NCBI GenBank assembly: GCA_965205225.1
Contig: CBDBFZ010000003.1
Span: 1,364,001 to 1,428,000, forward strand
DNA length: 64,000 bases
Origin: Litorimonas sp965205225
Lineage (GTDB): Bacteria > Pseudomonadota > Alphaproteobacteria > Caulobacterales > Maricaulaceae
Direction: 5' to 3'
Below the pieces are notes generated by a model. The model was given only the letters and a program-made list of their open reading frames with translations. It was not told the DNA's origin and did no database searches. Both the position numbers and the translations under genes were made by a program. Positions 16,953 through 25,934 of this stretch are shown piece by piece (the stretch's first letter is position 1; the number at the start of each line of letters is the position of its first letter).

Positions 16953-18289
16953 TGGTTCTGCAGCTCGGCCAAGCGTTGGTTGTAATTGCCGGATTTGATC
17001 AGATCAATCGCACGTTGAAGTTGATAATCATCCTGAACGTCAAATCCTTCCGGCGGGAAATCGATGATAGTTTCCTCGGCATCCGGCTCATCCGCCGCAT
17101 CAGCATCTTCATTCTCGATTGAGTTCGGTAGGTCTGATTCACTCAGACGGGCGTGATTCTCACCATTGTCAGGAATTGAAGAAATATAGAGGTCGGGGTC
17201 GATACCCGCCCCCTGAATTGATCGGCCCGCCGGTGTATAATAGCGCTGGGTGGTCAGGCGAAGCGCGCCGTCGCGGCCCCCTCGCAAAGGTATCAGGGAT
17301 TGAACCGACCCTTTGCCGAAACTCGTCATGCCGATGACGAGGCCGCGGCCTCGATCCTGAATAGCGCCTGCCACAATCTCTGACGCCGAAACCGACGCTT
17401 CGTCGATCAGGACAATGATTGGCACGCCTCGAAGGAGTTGACCGGGTTCAGCACTGTAACTCTTCAGATCAGCCCCATCGCGTCCGCGCGTCGATACAAC
17501 TTCGCCGCCATCCAGAAAAGCAGACGAAACTTTGATTGACTGATCCAGCAGACCGCCTGGATTGGTCCGGACATCAAGAACAAGACCCGGTAGCTCACCG
17601 CTAATTTGTCGACGAAGCTCAGTAATGGCACCTTCGAGCCCTGGAGCCGCCTTCTCATTAAACTGGCTAATGCGTATGTATGGGATACCGTCCTTGATGT
17701 CATAGGTTACGACTTCGCGGTTTACCTCGCGGCGGATGAGCGTAATCTCGCTGGGTTCTTCGCCAGCCCGGGCGATGGTAATCGTGACCGACTCGCCAAT
17801 TTTTCCCCGGATCTTGTTGACAGCTTCGGTCAGGGACAGGCCCAGAACAGTTTCGCCGTTAATTTCGGTGATGTAATCGCCTGATTTAATCCCCGCTTCC
17901 TTGGCGGGCGTTCCATCGATTGGGGAGACGACTTTCACATAGCCTTCTTCCTGTGTGACTTCCATGCCGACGCCGACATAACGGCCGGACGTCTGCTCTT
18001 GCAGTCGCAGCCAGTCTTCCGGGTTGAAATAGGAACTGTGCGGATCGAGCGATTGCAGCATACCGTTGATTGCATCTTCGATCAGTTGCCCGTCTTCGAC
18101 CTCGACGACATAATCGCTCCGAACCCGTGCCATTACATCAGCGAAAAGATCCAATTGCTCAAAAGTGTCGAAATAGGAGGGCTTTTCTACGGCCATCGCA
18201 GCCTGATTTGCCGCAGAAAAAGCAACTAGCCCCAAAGCGGCTACAGTTCCCACAACCGGCAATACATATTTCATCGCGTATCTCCTCAC
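16949..18289 (-). CDS. ctpA: S41 family C-terminal processing protease (first copy)
   Basis: A 446-residue periplasmic protease. The N-terminus is a signal sequence (MKYVLPVVGTVAALGLVAFSAANQ from an ATG a few codons in). The PDZ domain contains GTPAKEAGIKSGDYITEINGE. The catalytic dyad is Ser in DEASVSASEI (~residue 299) and Lys in SFGKGSVQS (~326). Such proteases trim C-termini of periplasmic and envelope proteins and cell-wall hydrolases. It lies directly downstream of the EnvC-like factor, fitting a role in cell-wall remodelling, and is followed by a second coupled copy. An Asp/Glu-rich linker (ENEDADAADEPDAEE) precedes the last 40 residues. Confidence 0.94.
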   Translation of the reverse strand: MRRYAMKYVLPVVGTVAALGLVAFSAANQAAMAVEKPSYFDTFEQLDLFADVMARVRSDYVVEVEDGQLIEDAINGMLQSLDPHSSYFNPEDWLRLQEQTSGRYVGVGMEVTQEEGYVKVVSPIDGTPAKEAGIKSGDYITEINGETVLGLSLTEAVNKIRGKIGESVTITIARAGEEPSEITLIRREVNREVVTYDIKDGIPYIRISQFNEKAAPGLEGAITELRRQISGELPGLVLDVRTNPGGLLDQSIKVSSAFLDGGEVVSTRGRDGADLKSYSAEPGQLLRGVPIIVLIDEASVSASEIVAGAIQDRGRGLVIGMTSFGKGSVQSLIPLRGGRDGALRLTTQRYYTPAGRSIQGAGIDPDLYISSIPDNGENHARLSESDLPNSIENEDADAADEPDAEETIIDFPPEGFDVQDDYQLQRAIDLIKSGNYNQRLAELQNQ

Positions 18290-18363
18290 GGTTCAACACC
18301 TATAACCGGTTTCAAACTGTTTCCAGTCAAATTGCTGCGATTGCCGTGCCAACTTACCAGGGT

Positions 18364-19527
18364 TTAACTCCGTTTACCCATCCAGGGTTCTGGATCGATG
18401 GAGCGGCCATTGCGGCGTAGCTCAATATAAAGCGGTATTTGTCCGCTGGACCCAGGCATTGATCCGACGGGTTCACCCCGCCGTACCGTCTCATTCGTTC
18501 CGACATAAGTCTGCCCCAGCCCTGTCAGTAACAGGTGGTAGCCATCATTCATGTTCAGAATGACAACACGGCCGTAAGTCTTGAATGGACCCGCAAACTC
18601 TACCCGGCCTGCATAGGGTGCAATGACCTGTCCGCCGCTTCGAGCCGAATAGGTCTGCCCCTTTGCGCCGCGCCCGAAACCTTGTGTCAATCTGCCAGAT
18701 ACGGGACGGACCATACCGGCTTTGGATTCCGCGAAACGCGTTGTTCCCGGCGGTAGTTTGACCGGTCCTGCACCCGGCTTTTGCCCTGGTTTCAGGCGCG
18801 GCGAGATATCATCCGGAACGGTGCTGATCCGTTCAAGCAATTCGCGCAATGTGTCGGCTTCTGCGGCCAGCCGCGATACATCTGATCTGGCCTTGTCTGC
18901 CTCGGACTCGATTGACTTGCGAAGCTTTTCCTTGTTCGCGACCAGAGCTTCTGTGCGGTCGCGGCGACGAACCAGCTCAGCAGCATTGGCTTCCAGCTCG
19001 GTTTGCCGAAGCGCTGCTTCGTCACGCGTCCTCAAAAGATCGTTGTTGAGCTCCATCGTCACATTGGCACGGTCCTGTAACTGCGAGGATAGAAGATCGA
19101 TCATTGTCGCGGCTTGGGCGGTGCGGATGACGTCGTCCGGATCCATCAAAGTAATGGCGCTCGGAGCGAGTTGAAGTCGTTGCAAAGACGCTAGCAATTC
19201 AAGCGTTTGATCCCGGTTTTCTTCCAATTCCGATTCCAGCATTCCAATCCGAGATGTTATCTCAATTAAGCTATCAGCCAGTCTTGCCCGTTCGCGTTCA
19301 TAGGCTTGGGTCTGCCGTGTATCTCTTGCCAGTTCCGCTTTTAGCGCTTCGATTTCCCGGTGAACTTTTTCGCGTTCGGCTTTAAGCCGAGCTTCGGTTT
19401 TTCGGGCTTCAATTTCAGCTTGGGTCAGGGTGTCGAGTTCGCCGGCTTGCTGGGCAGAGGCTGGGCCAGCGAACGTGACAGCGAACGTGACAGCGAACAG
19501 GGCCAGAATTGATATGGCGAAGCGCAT
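18364..19527 (-). CDS. EnvC-like M23 domain murein hydrolase activator
   Basis: From the ATG at 19527 the protein has a signal peptide (MRFAISILALFAVTFAVTFA), then about 200 residues of heptad-rich coiled coil (IEARKTEARLKAEREKVHRE ... ELEENRDQTLELLASLQRL), then a C-terminal LytM/M23 domain (ARSGGQVIAPYAGRVEFAGPFKTYGRVV...GQTYVGTNETVRRGEPVG). Canonical metal-ligand histidines are replaced (IELRRNGRSIDP instead of an HFE/HYE motif), as in EnvC and NlpD, which activate amidases rather than cut murein. A longer frame starts at 19581. A short direct duplication in the signal sequence encodes VTFA twice. Confidence 0.88.
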   Translation of the reverse strand: MRFAISILALFAVTFAVTFAGPASAQQAGELDTLTQAEIEARKTEARLKAEREKVHREIEALKAELARDTRQTQAYERERARLADSLIEITSRIGMLESELEENRDQTLELLASLQRLQLAPSAITLMDPDDVIRTAQAATMIDLLSSQLQDRANVTMELNNDLLRTRDEAALRQTELEANAAELVRRRDRTEALVANKEKLRKSIESEADKARSDVSRLAAEADTLRELLERISTVPDDISPRLKPGQKPGAGPVKLPPGTTRFAESKAGMVRPVSGRLTQGFGRGAKGQTYSARSGGQVIAPYAGRVEFAGPFKTYGRVVILNMNDGYHLLLTGLGQTYVGTNETVRRGEPVGSMPGSSGQIPLYIELRRNGRSIDPEPWMGKRS

Positions 19528-19583
19528 GGCACGCTCATCCTTGCCTCGCCGGGTCGCGTCAATCCTGCTTTTCAGCTTCACAG

Positions 19584-20054
19584 CTAGTCCCGATGGTAGG
19601 GGGACCCCGCCAGAATGGTCAGAGCGTGATAAATCTGCTCAGCCAGCATAACCCGTACGAGTTTGTGGGGCCATGTCTGAGTTCCGAAGGATATCTTTCT
19701 GACGCCGCTGGGCAGCACGGCAGGTTCAAATCCGTCAGCGCCGCCGATCAGGAAAATGGCAGAGGGGGTTCCGTCATCTCGTAACCGTGCCAAAGTGGAG
19801 GATAACTGTCTTGATGTGAGTGATTTTCCTCTCTCATCAAGGATAAAGATCGCGGCTCCGTTTGGAAGATTAGCGGTCAGTTTAGCCGTTTCGGCGGAAC
19901 GATCCCGACATTTACCAAGCTCGACAGATTGTTCTTCGACGTCGAGAAAACCCAGCCCACGGGCGAGGGATCGGGCGCGGTCTCGATAGTCATTGACAAG
20001 ATCACGCTCAGGTCCGGACCGCATAGTCCCCCCAGCGCGAAGAATCAGTTTCAC
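19584..20054 (-). CDS. rlmH: 23S rRNA (pseudouridine1915-N3)-methyltransferase
   Basis: A 156-residue SPOUT-class methyltransferase that modifies pseudouridine 1915 in helix 69 of 23S rRNA. The knot region shows AIFILDERGKSLTSRQLS, FLIGGADGFEP and the C-terminal KISFGTQTWPHKLVRVMLAEQIYHA with the conserved YHR-like tail. Its ATG overlaps the rsfS stop codon by 4 bp, so the two are translationally coupled. Length and context (rsfS-rlmH-envC) are standard for alphaproteobacteria. Confidence 0.96.
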   Translation of the reverse strand: MKLILRAGGTMRSGPERDLVNDYRDRARSLARGLGFLDVEEQSVELGKCRDRSAETAKLTANLPNGAAIFILDERGKSLTSRQLSSTLARLRDDGTPSAIFLIGGADGFEPAVLPSGVRKISFGTQTWPHKLVRVMLAEQIYHALTILAGSPYHRD

Positions 20055-20494
20055 TCGGAGGCGTCAGCGGGAGCTTGTTCAGCTCTAGTTTGCGGGCCAT
20101 CTGGCAGCGAAACCGACCAAATTTTTTCCAAATTATAGAAGGCACGCACTTCAGGGCGGAAAATATGTAGAATGACGTCACCGCCATCGATCAAAACCCA
20201 GTCATTACCGTCCTGACCTTCCGTGCCGATATCCTTGAAACCGGCCTGTTTCAGACCCCGGATTACATAGTTGGCCAGCGCGCCAACATGACGATTGGAT
20301 CGACCGGACGAAACGACCATATAGTCGGCAATTGATGATTTTCCGCGAATGTCGATCTCAATAATGTCCTGCGCGGAATTTTCATTGAGAATATCCCGGA
20401 CATATGATGAGAGTGCGGTTGCATTGGTATGCAGTTCTTCTGCTTCTGGCGTACCAGCGTCGAGATAAGTCTTGTGGGCGGCATTGCTAGACAG
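20051..20494 (-). CDS. rsfS: Ribosomal silencing factor RsfS, apparent CTG start
   Basis: RsfS binds uL14 on the large subunit and blocks subunit joining in slow growth. The body contains DIIEIDIRGKSSIADYMVVS, GRSNRHVGALANYVIRGLKQ and WVLIDGGDVILHIFRPEVRAFYNLEKIW. The first in-frame ATG (20320, MVVSSGRSN) would cut off the start of the domain. Going upstream the frame is open to a TAA at 20525-20527 and contains no ATG, GTG or TTG in the right place. A CTG at 20494 sits 7 bases after a strong AAGGAG (20507-20502) and gives 147 residues. A sequencing error cannot be excluded. Confidence 0.9.
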   Translation of the reverse strand: MSSNAAHKTYLDAGTPEAEELHTNATALSSYVRDILNENSAQDIIEIDIRGKSSIADYMVVSSGRSNRHVGALANYVIRGLKQAGFKDIGTEGQDGNDWVLIDGGDVILHIFRPEVRAFYNLEKIWSVSLPDGPQTRAEQAPADASE

Positions 20495-20547
20495 GGTCTG
20501 TCTCCTTTTGAATCGATGGGCACATTAGCACATGAAATTCGCTCGGA

Positions 20548-21135
20548 CTATGAGGGGTTCACAGCTCTTTGCGCACGGATTGCAGACGATGATATCGGGT
20601 TCAAGGGTAAGGTGAGATAGGCCCATGCGGGTGCCTCGCTATTCTTCAGCATATGGGCTTGGCTTTCGGGAATTCGTGCTCCTGCCATCTTCCGAGCAAC
20701 GAGACCAAGACGAGTCCGGACTGGTTCACCTGGCCGCGCGATGACGGCGATTGGGACGAAAGAGAACAGGGTTTCCCACTCTTCCCAAAGCGGCATTTGA
20801 GCAAGGTTGTCGGCACCGATCATGTATACAAATCGGGTCTGCGGGTAGCGTGTCCTTAATTGCCGAAGCAAGTCGACCGTGTACCGGGTCCGGAGTCTAG
20901 TCTCAATATGACTTACTTTCATCCTGAAAGGAAGTTTGAGCGCCTGTATAGTTTTCGCGCGGTTACGGGCACTTGGCTGAGACGGCTTGAGCGGGTTTTG
21001 CGGACTGATGAGCCACCAGACCTGATCCAGACCCAATTCTCTCAACCCGGCATTGGCGACATGACGATGACCCGCATGAGCAGGATTGAACGACCCACCA
21101 AACAGGCCAATTGCCGGACCTGATCGGCGGTTCAC
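20548..21135 (-). CDS. nadD: Nicotinate-nucleotide adenylyltransferase
   Basis: A 195-residue enzyme making deamido-NAD from nicotinate mononucleotide and ATP. The nucleotidyltransferase motif IGLFGGSFNPAHAGHRHV (residues ~9-26) has the (H/T)xGH-type element, and the C-terminal ISSSAIRAQRA block matches the SxTxxR-like motif. FVYMIGADNLAQMPLWEEWE is the conserved GADN substrate loop. Its start overlaps the proA stop by 4 bp. Adenylyltransferase next to proA/proB/obgE is a typical alphaproteobacterial order. Confidence 0.95.
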   Translation of the reverse strand: MNRRSGPAIGLFGGSFNPAHAGHRHVANAGLRELGLDQVWWLISPQNPLKPSQPSARNRAKTIQALKLPFRMKVSHIETRLRTRYTVDLLRQLRTRYPQTRFVYMIGADNLAQMPLWEEWETLFSFVPIAVIARPGEPVRTRLGLVARKMAGARIPESQAHMLKNSEAPAWAYLTLPLNPISSSAIRAQRAVNPS

Positions 21136-22418
21136 GGACGCAAGGTTCCTTGTCCAAGAATTTGATATTTATAAGTTGTTAGATGTTTGACACCGACCGG
21201 ACCGCGGGCGTGGAGACGTCCTGTCGCAATCCCGATTTCAGCTCCGAAACCGAACTCGCCACCATCAGCAAATTGCGTGGAGGCATTGTGCAGGACTATG
21301 GCGCTATCGACGTCTGCGAGAAAGCGTGCAGCGGCAGCTTGGTCGGCCGTGACAATAGCGTCCGTATGACCGGATCCGTGTTTCGCAATATGAGCGTGAG
21401 CCTCGTCGAGGTCTGCGACGATGGCGAGGTTGAGAATAGCGGCTAGATGTTCTGTGTCGAAGTCTTCAGCAGATGCCGACTTGATCCGTGCGTCTATCGC
21501 ACAGGCGTCCCTGTCGCCGCGAACTTCGCAACCCACCGAATTCAGCGCCGATATCAGATCGGGAATGAAAGTTGCAGCAATCGCCCGGTCGATCAGGACT
21601 GTCTCGGTCGCGCCGCAAATCCCGGTTCGGCGCATTTTGGCGTTGGTGACGATATCTTTGGCCATGGCCAGATCGGCCTCTGCATGGACATAGGTGTGGT
21701 TGAGGCCGTCCAGATGAGCAAGTACTGACACGCGCGCATCGGTTTGCACACGAGAAACCAGACTCTTCCCGCCGCGAGGAATGATGAGATCGACCATACC
21801 GGATAGGCCGCGGAGCATATGACCGACTGCATCCCGATCCTGTGTTCCAAGCAGATATATGCAAGCCGCTGGCAATCCGGATATGCTCAGTGCGGCTTGC
21901 ACTGCGTCGAAAATGGCGCGGTTGGACTGCACGGCCTCCGATCCCCCGCGAAGAATGACGGCATTGCCGGATTTCAGGCAGAGCGCGGCCGCGTCAGCTG
22001 TCACATTGGGTCGACTCTCATAAATCATACCGATCACACCGATCGGAACGGCGACCTTGAGGAAGTCCAGACCGTTGGGTTGTGTCCAGCTTTCCAAGAC
22101 CTGTCCGAGCGGATCCGGTTGCTCTGCAATCGATATGATGCTCGCTGCAATGGCTTTGACACGGTCCGCATCAAGCGTGAGTCGGTCAATCATGGCGTTG
22201 GAAAGGCCGCGATCCTTGGCTTGGTCAACGTCACTTGCATTGGCAGCCAGAATAGTATCAGATTGATCCTTCAGCGCCTCAGCCATTGCTCGTAAAGCTG
22301 TCGTTTTTACCTCTGAAGACGCCATGGAAAGCTTACGCGATGCCGCGCGAGCAGCATGGCCTACGGCATCCATATAGTCCGATATTGAGACGAAATTGCC
22401 TGGCTTGAGTGTTGTCAT
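21132..22418 (-). CDS. proA: Gamma-glutamyl phosphate reductase
   Basis: A 428-residue NADPH-dependent enzyme of proline synthesis that reduces glutamyl-5-phosphate to the semialdehyde. Recognised blocks are VPIGVIGMIYESRPNVTADAAALCLKSGNA, the nucleotide region GGSEAVQSN, and the catalytic cysteine in RRTGICGATETVLI. It overlaps proB by 4 bp on one side and nadD by 4 bp on the other, so proB-proA-nadD are translationally chained. Length is normal. Confidence 0.97.
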   Translation of the reverse strand: MTTLKPGNFVSISDYMDAVGHAARAASRKLSMASSEVKTTALRAMAEALKDQSDTILAANASDVDQAKDRGLSNAMIDRLTLDADRVKAIAASIISIAEQPDPLGQVLESWTQPNGLDFLKVAVPIGVIGMIYESRPNVTADAAALCLKSGNAVILRGGSEAVQSNRAIFDAVQAALSISGLPAACIYLLGTQDRDAVGHMLRGLSGMVDLIIPRGGKSLVSRVQTDARVSVLAHLDGLNHTYVHAEADLAMAKDIVTNAKMRRTGICGATETVLIDRAIAATFIPDLISALNSVGCEVRGDRDACAIDARIKSASAEDFDTEHLAAILNLAIVADLDEAHAHIAKHGSGHTDAIVTADQAAAARFLADVDSAIVLHNASTQFADGGEFGFGAEIGIATGRLHARGPVGVKHLTTYKYQILGQGTLRP

Positions 22419-23515
22419 AGCATCACCAGATTATCTCTATGAACCACGACGGGTCCAGCCGGATGGGTGATGTCTTCAGATCGTAGGCCACAGATCGGCG
22501 TAAGATCCTGACTGTCATAAGAGGATAGACCGCGCGCGATTTCCCGCCCGTCGGGCATCACAATTCCAACGGTTTCACCTTTGCTGAACTGATCTGTGAT
22601 CGATGACAGACCAGCGGCGAGCAGGCTGCGTCCGGTCCGCAGCGCTGTCTCGGCCCCCGCATCAATAATCAGCATTCCGGAGGGAGAGAGACTACCGGCA
22701 ATCCATTGCGCCCGCGCGCCTTTGGGATCGCTGGCGGCTCGAAAAATTGTATGTTTGGCACCACTTGCCAATAGGCCCAACGCACCATTTTTCGTTCCAG
22801 CGCAGATGATCATATCGCATCCCGCACTCATGCAGATCTTTGCGGCAAGAAGTTTGGTCGTCATTCCGCCTGATCCGACCCCGCTACCAGCGTTCGCGGT
22901 TCCGCCCATCGCCAGAATCGTGTCATCAATCAGGCTGACGGTCGCGATATGCTCGGCTGTATCTGACTGACGCGGGTCGGACGTATAAAGCCCATCAATA
23001 TCGGACAGCAATATCAACAGATCGGCCCCGATCATCTGCGCTGTACGGGCGGCAAGACGATCATTGTCTCCATAACGGATTTCCTTCGTTGTGACTGTAT
23101 CGTTTTCATTGACGATTGGCACAACACCAAGCTTTAGAAGTGTGCTTAAAGTCGCCCGCGCATTCAGCCAGCGGCGACGATTCTCAGTATCGTCCAATGT
23201 CAGCAACGCCTGGGCTGATCTATGCCCGAATGCTGCGAATGCATCGTCATAGGCGCGGGTGAGTATCGATTGACCCACGGCAGCACAGGCCTGTTTCTGG
23301 ACCAATGACAAGTCTGATCTGTTCATCGACAAGGCGTCGCATCCCAGCGCCACAGCGCCCGAAGACACGACGATCACTTCTGTGCCATTCGATTTCAGAA
23401 CTGAAATGTCACCGCAAAGCCGCGTGAGCCACGACCGGCATAAAACGCCTTCGTTCACCAAGAGAGCAGATCCGACTTTCACGACGATCCGTTTATATGC
23501 AGTCAGTTGGGTCAC
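22415..23515 (-). CDS. proB: Glutamate 5-kinase with PUA domain
   Basis: A 366-residue kinase for the first, feedback-inhibited step of proline synthesis. The amino-acid kinase domain (IVVKVGSALLVN, VSSGAVALGCDAL, PIVNENDTVTTKEIRYGDNDRLAARTAQMIGADLLILLSDIDGLY, GGMTTKLLAAKICMSAGCDMIICAG) is followed by a C-terminal PUA domain of about 100 residues (SLLAAGLSSITDQFSKGETV...). It overlaps obgE by 4 bp and proA by 4 bp. Confidence 0.97.
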   Translation of the reverse strand: MTQLTAYKRIVVKVGSALLVNEGVLCRSWLTRLCGDISVLKSNGTEVIVVSSGAVALGCDALSMNRSDLSLVQKQACAAVGQSILTRAYDDAFAAFGHRSAQALLTLDDTENRRRWLNARATLSTLLKLGVVPIVNENDTVTTKEIRYGDNDRLAARTAQMIGADLLILLSDIDGLYTSDPRQSDTAEHIATVSLIDDTILAMGGTANAGSGVGSGGMTTKLLAAKICMSAGCDMIICAGTKNGALGLLASGAKHTIFRAASDPKGARAQWIAGSLSPSGMLIIDAGAETALRTGRSLLAAGLSSITDQFSKGETVGIVMPDGREIARGLSSYDSQDLTPICGLRSEDITHPAGPVVVHRDNLVML

Positions 23516-24558
23516 ACAGGCGACCAGCCTTCGGTCTCGTCAATTTCGGGAGTGCGTTCAATGATCCTCCGCTTATCGACATATTGATAAATGGCGGAAA
23601 GCAGAGGCTTCAGGCCCTGCCGGGCGACAGATGAGATCAAAAAGACTGTCTGACCACACGCGGCCTCAAGCTCATCCTTTGCAGTGGCCAAATCATCATC
23701 ATTGAGGGTTTCGCACTTTGTCAGAGCGACAATTTCCGGCTTATCTGTCAATTCTTCGCCATATGCATCGAGTTCCCCGCGAATAATGCGGTAACTCTTA
23801 GCGGAATCTGGCACCGTGGCGTCGACCAGATGCAAGATGGCGGCGCAGCGTTCAACATGGCCAAGAAAGCGGTGACCCAGACCGGCCCCTTCGGCCGCAC
23901 CTTCGATCAGACCCGGAAGGTCGGCCAGGACAAATCGTTCCGCAGGGCCCAGATCGACCACGCCCAGATGAGGATGCAGGGTCGTGAAAGGATAGTCGGC
24001 CTGTTTGGGTTTCGCTGCAGATATAGCTGCGAGAAATGTTGATTTTCCGGCATTGGGGAGACCAACAAGGGCGGCATCAGCGATAACTTTCAAACGGAAC
24101 CAGACCCAGCGTTCTTCGCCAGGCTCTCCTGGATTTGCTGTTCGGGGGGATTGATTGGTTGATGATTTGAACCGTATATTGCCCCAGCCGCCATTGCCGC
24201 CCTTGGCGAGCATGACCCTTTGCCCGTCTTCGGTCAGGTCAATCAGAACTTCATCGGTTTCTGCGTCAATTACCTGCGTGCCGATAGGAACCAGAAGCCT
24301 TTTATCCTCACCCGCAGCGCCCGTCCGGTCGCGACCCATGCCATGCATGCCTGTCCCGGCTCTGACGTGCTGACGAAAGCGGTAGTCAATCAATGTGTTG
24401 AGATTCTGAGTTGCTTCCACATAGACATGCCCGCCGCGACCTCCATCGCCGCCATTCGGCCCACCAAATGCGATATATTTCTCGCGCCGGAACGACACGC
24501 TACCGGCTCCGCCATTGCCGGAACGGACGTAGATTTTGGCCTGATCAAGGAATTTCAT
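23512..24558 (-). CDS. obgE: Obg/CgtA GTPase
   Basis: A 348-residue essential GTPase involved in large-subunit assembly and stress signalling. The glycine-rich Obg fold (GNGGAGSVSFRREKYIAFGGPNGGDGGRGG and repeats, residues 1-158) precedes a G domain with GLPNAGKST (~167-175), switch region DYPFTTLHPHLG, DLPGLIEGAAEGAGLGHRFL and TKCET. There is no C-terminal OCT domain, as usual in alphaproteobacteria. It heads the chain obgE-proB-proA-nadD. Confidence 0.97.
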   Translation of the reverse strand: MKFLDQAKIYVRSGNGGAGSVSFRREKYIAFGGPNGGDGGRGGHVYVEATQNLNTLIDYRFRQHVRAGTGMHGMGRDRTGAAGEDKRLLVPIGTQVIDAETDEVLIDLTEDGQRVMLAKGGNGGWGNIRFKSSTNQSPRTANPGEPGEERWVWFRLKVIADAALVGLPNAGKSTFLAAISAAKPKQADYPFTTLHPHLGVVDLGPAERFVLADLPGLIEGAAEGAGLGHRFLGHVERCAAILHLVDATVPDSAKSYRIIRGELDAYGEELTDKPEIVALTKCETLNDDDLATAKDELEAACGQTVFLISSVARQGLKPLLSAIYQYVDKRRIIERTPEIDETEGWSPV

Positions 24559-25183
24559 GGCGTGCTCTTAGGCTGTCCCGCAACAGGCGGCTAGGGGTGC
24601 CCGAAGCAGCTGAACGCTTCAATTGGAGAGTGTGGGTTCCAATGCGGCAAGGTCCTGCGTCTCGCTGAGGTGGTTTGACATAGTCGAAGACGTCAATGGT
24701 TTGCCGGGCTGCGCGCGCAACGCTATAACAGTCTTCCTGTCGTTCCCGCTTTTGAAAACCCAATTTGATCAGAAGCTTCGAACTGGCAGGGTTGTCCGTG
24801 AACACGCCTGCTATGATAGGCCGACGATGCTCACCCGCAAAAAGGTGAGCGAGTAGGGTGGTCATGGCTTCCTGCGCATATCCACGTCCCCAGAATGGTT
24901 GACCCAGCCAGTAGCCCAAGTCCCAACTATCTCCATCGCGCGTTACGCCAACGACACCGACGAAACGGCCTTGCGACAGGATAGTCCAGTGAAAAGCGCG
25001 GCCCGTAGCGGCCCGCGCCAGAAATATGTCGATCAGGCCCTCGACTGATCGTTGTGGGAATGGGTGAGGGAAGGTGCTCGTCATTTTGGCAATCGCGAAA
25101 TTATTCGCAAGATCCGCAAAGGGCCTTGCGTCTTTCATGGTTAACGGGCGGAGGTGAAGGCGCTCCGTTTTCAATATGTCATG
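24545..25183 (-). CDS. GNAT acetyltransferase, RimJ/RimL type
   Basis: About 212 residues. LKTERLHLRPLTMKDARPFADLAN and DLGYWLGQPFWGRGYAQEAMTTLLAHLF (the acetyl-CoA site Q/RxxGxG/A appears as FWGRGYAQEA) identify a GNAT enzyme of the RimJ/RimL group. Substrates could be ribosomal-protein N-termini or small molecules. The open frame extends to 25270, but that stretch covers a strong terminator. An ATG at 25183 is preceded by GGAGG at the right distance, so it is chosen. The 3' end overlaps obgE by 14 bp. The C-terminal ~30 residues after the domain look unconserved. Confidence 0.85.
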   Translation of the reverse strand, partial: HDILKTERLHLRPLTMKDARPFADLANNFAIAKMTSTFPHPFPQRSVEGLIDIFLARAATGRAFHWTILSQGRFVGVVGVTRDGDSWDLGYWLGQPFWGRGYAQEAMTTLLAHLFAGEHRRPIIAGVFTDNPASSKLLIKLGFQKRERQEDCYSVARAARQTIDVFDYVKPPQRDAGPCRIGTHTLQLKRSAASGTPSRLLRDSLRARHEIP

Positions 25184-25225
25184 CATATCTGCCTCCGTCA
25201 TTCGGCGGGCAGGGAGATTGGCAAT

Positions 25226-25257
25226 AAAAAAGGGAAACCGGGCGATCCCGGTTTCCC
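25226..25257 (-). terminator. Rho-independent terminator of rplU-rpmA
   Basis: A perfect 11-bp stem (GGGAAACCGGG / CCCGGTTTCCC, 25232-25242 and 25247-25257) with a 4-base loop. On the minus strand it is followed by a run of Ts (25231-25226). It lies 55 bp after the rpmA stop and separates the ribosomal-protein transcript from the acetyltransferase-obgE run. Confidence 0.92.
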
Positions 25258-25311
25258 TGCTTATTCGCATCGGGGTCGTCCTATCGGGCGACCCTTGTAA
25301 AAGAGTGGTCG

Positions 25312-25581
25312 CTACTCTGCGGCCTGCGTCATCGGTTCAATGTTCACATAGGTGCGATCATTGCGTTTTTTCGTAAACGCAACGCGGCCACCTTCCAGCG
25401 CATATAGCGTATGGTCTTTACCCATACCGACATTGACGCCGGGATGGTATTTAGTGCCACGTTGGCGAATGATGATATTGCCGGGAATGACGGCTTCGCC
25501 ACCAAATTTTTTGACGCCAAGTCGGCGGCCTGCGGAATCGCGGCCGTTACTGGACGAGCCGCCTGCTTTCTTATGTGCCAT
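25312..25581 (-). CDS. rpmA: 50S ribosomal protein bL27
   Basis: An 89-residue ribosomal protein near the peptidyl transferase centre. It starts MAHKKAGGSSSNGRDSAGRR, so the N-terminal tail begins directly with the AHKK sequence and needs no protease trimming, unlike the Firmicutes form. The block LGVKKFGGEAVIPGNIIIRQ and the RGTKYHPGVNVGMGKDHTLY loop are fully conserved. It follows rplU by 41 bp and is ended by the terminator at about 25.24 kb. Confidence 0.98.
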   Translation of the reverse strand: MAHKKAGGSSSNGRDSAGRRLGVKKFGGEAVIPGNIIIRQRGTKYHPGVNVGMGKDHTLYALEGGRVAFTKKRNDRTYVNIEPMTQAAE

Positions 25582-25622
25582 GTCGGTCTCCTGTCATTCT
25601 CGATGGGGTCGGCGCGTGGGGT

Positions 25623-25934
25623 CTAACCCTTAATGCCCGTAATACGCACAACTGTTTCAAGCTGGCGATGGCCGCGTTTGCGGCGGTAATTCCGGCGGCG
25701 TTTCTTCTTGAAAACGAGGATTTTTTTGCCCTGGCGCTGTTCAATGACTTCGCCGGTAACGGAGGCGCCGTCGACCAGAGGTTCGCCGACTTTAACGTCA
25801 CCGCCACTGCCGTGCATCAACACGTCACCGAAAGTGACTTTCTTGCCTTCTTCGGCTTCGAGTTTCTCGACAATGATGATGTCGTCCTCGGCAACCTTAT
25901 ATTGCTTGCCGCCTGTCTTGATGACTGCGAACAT
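25623..25934 (-). CDS. rplU: 50S ribosomal protein bL21
   Basis: A 103-residue 23S rRNA-binding protein. MFAVIKTGGKQYKVAEDDII at the start and ILVFKKKRRRNYRRKRGHRQ near the C-terminus are the conserved bL21 blocks. It is first in the rplU-rpmA pair. Confidence 0.98.
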   Translation of the reverse strand: MFAVIKTGGKQYKVAEDDIIIVEKLEAEEGKKVTFGDVLMHGSGGDVKVGEPLVDGASVTGEVIEQRQGKKILVFKKKRRRNYRRKRGHRQLETVVRITGIKG

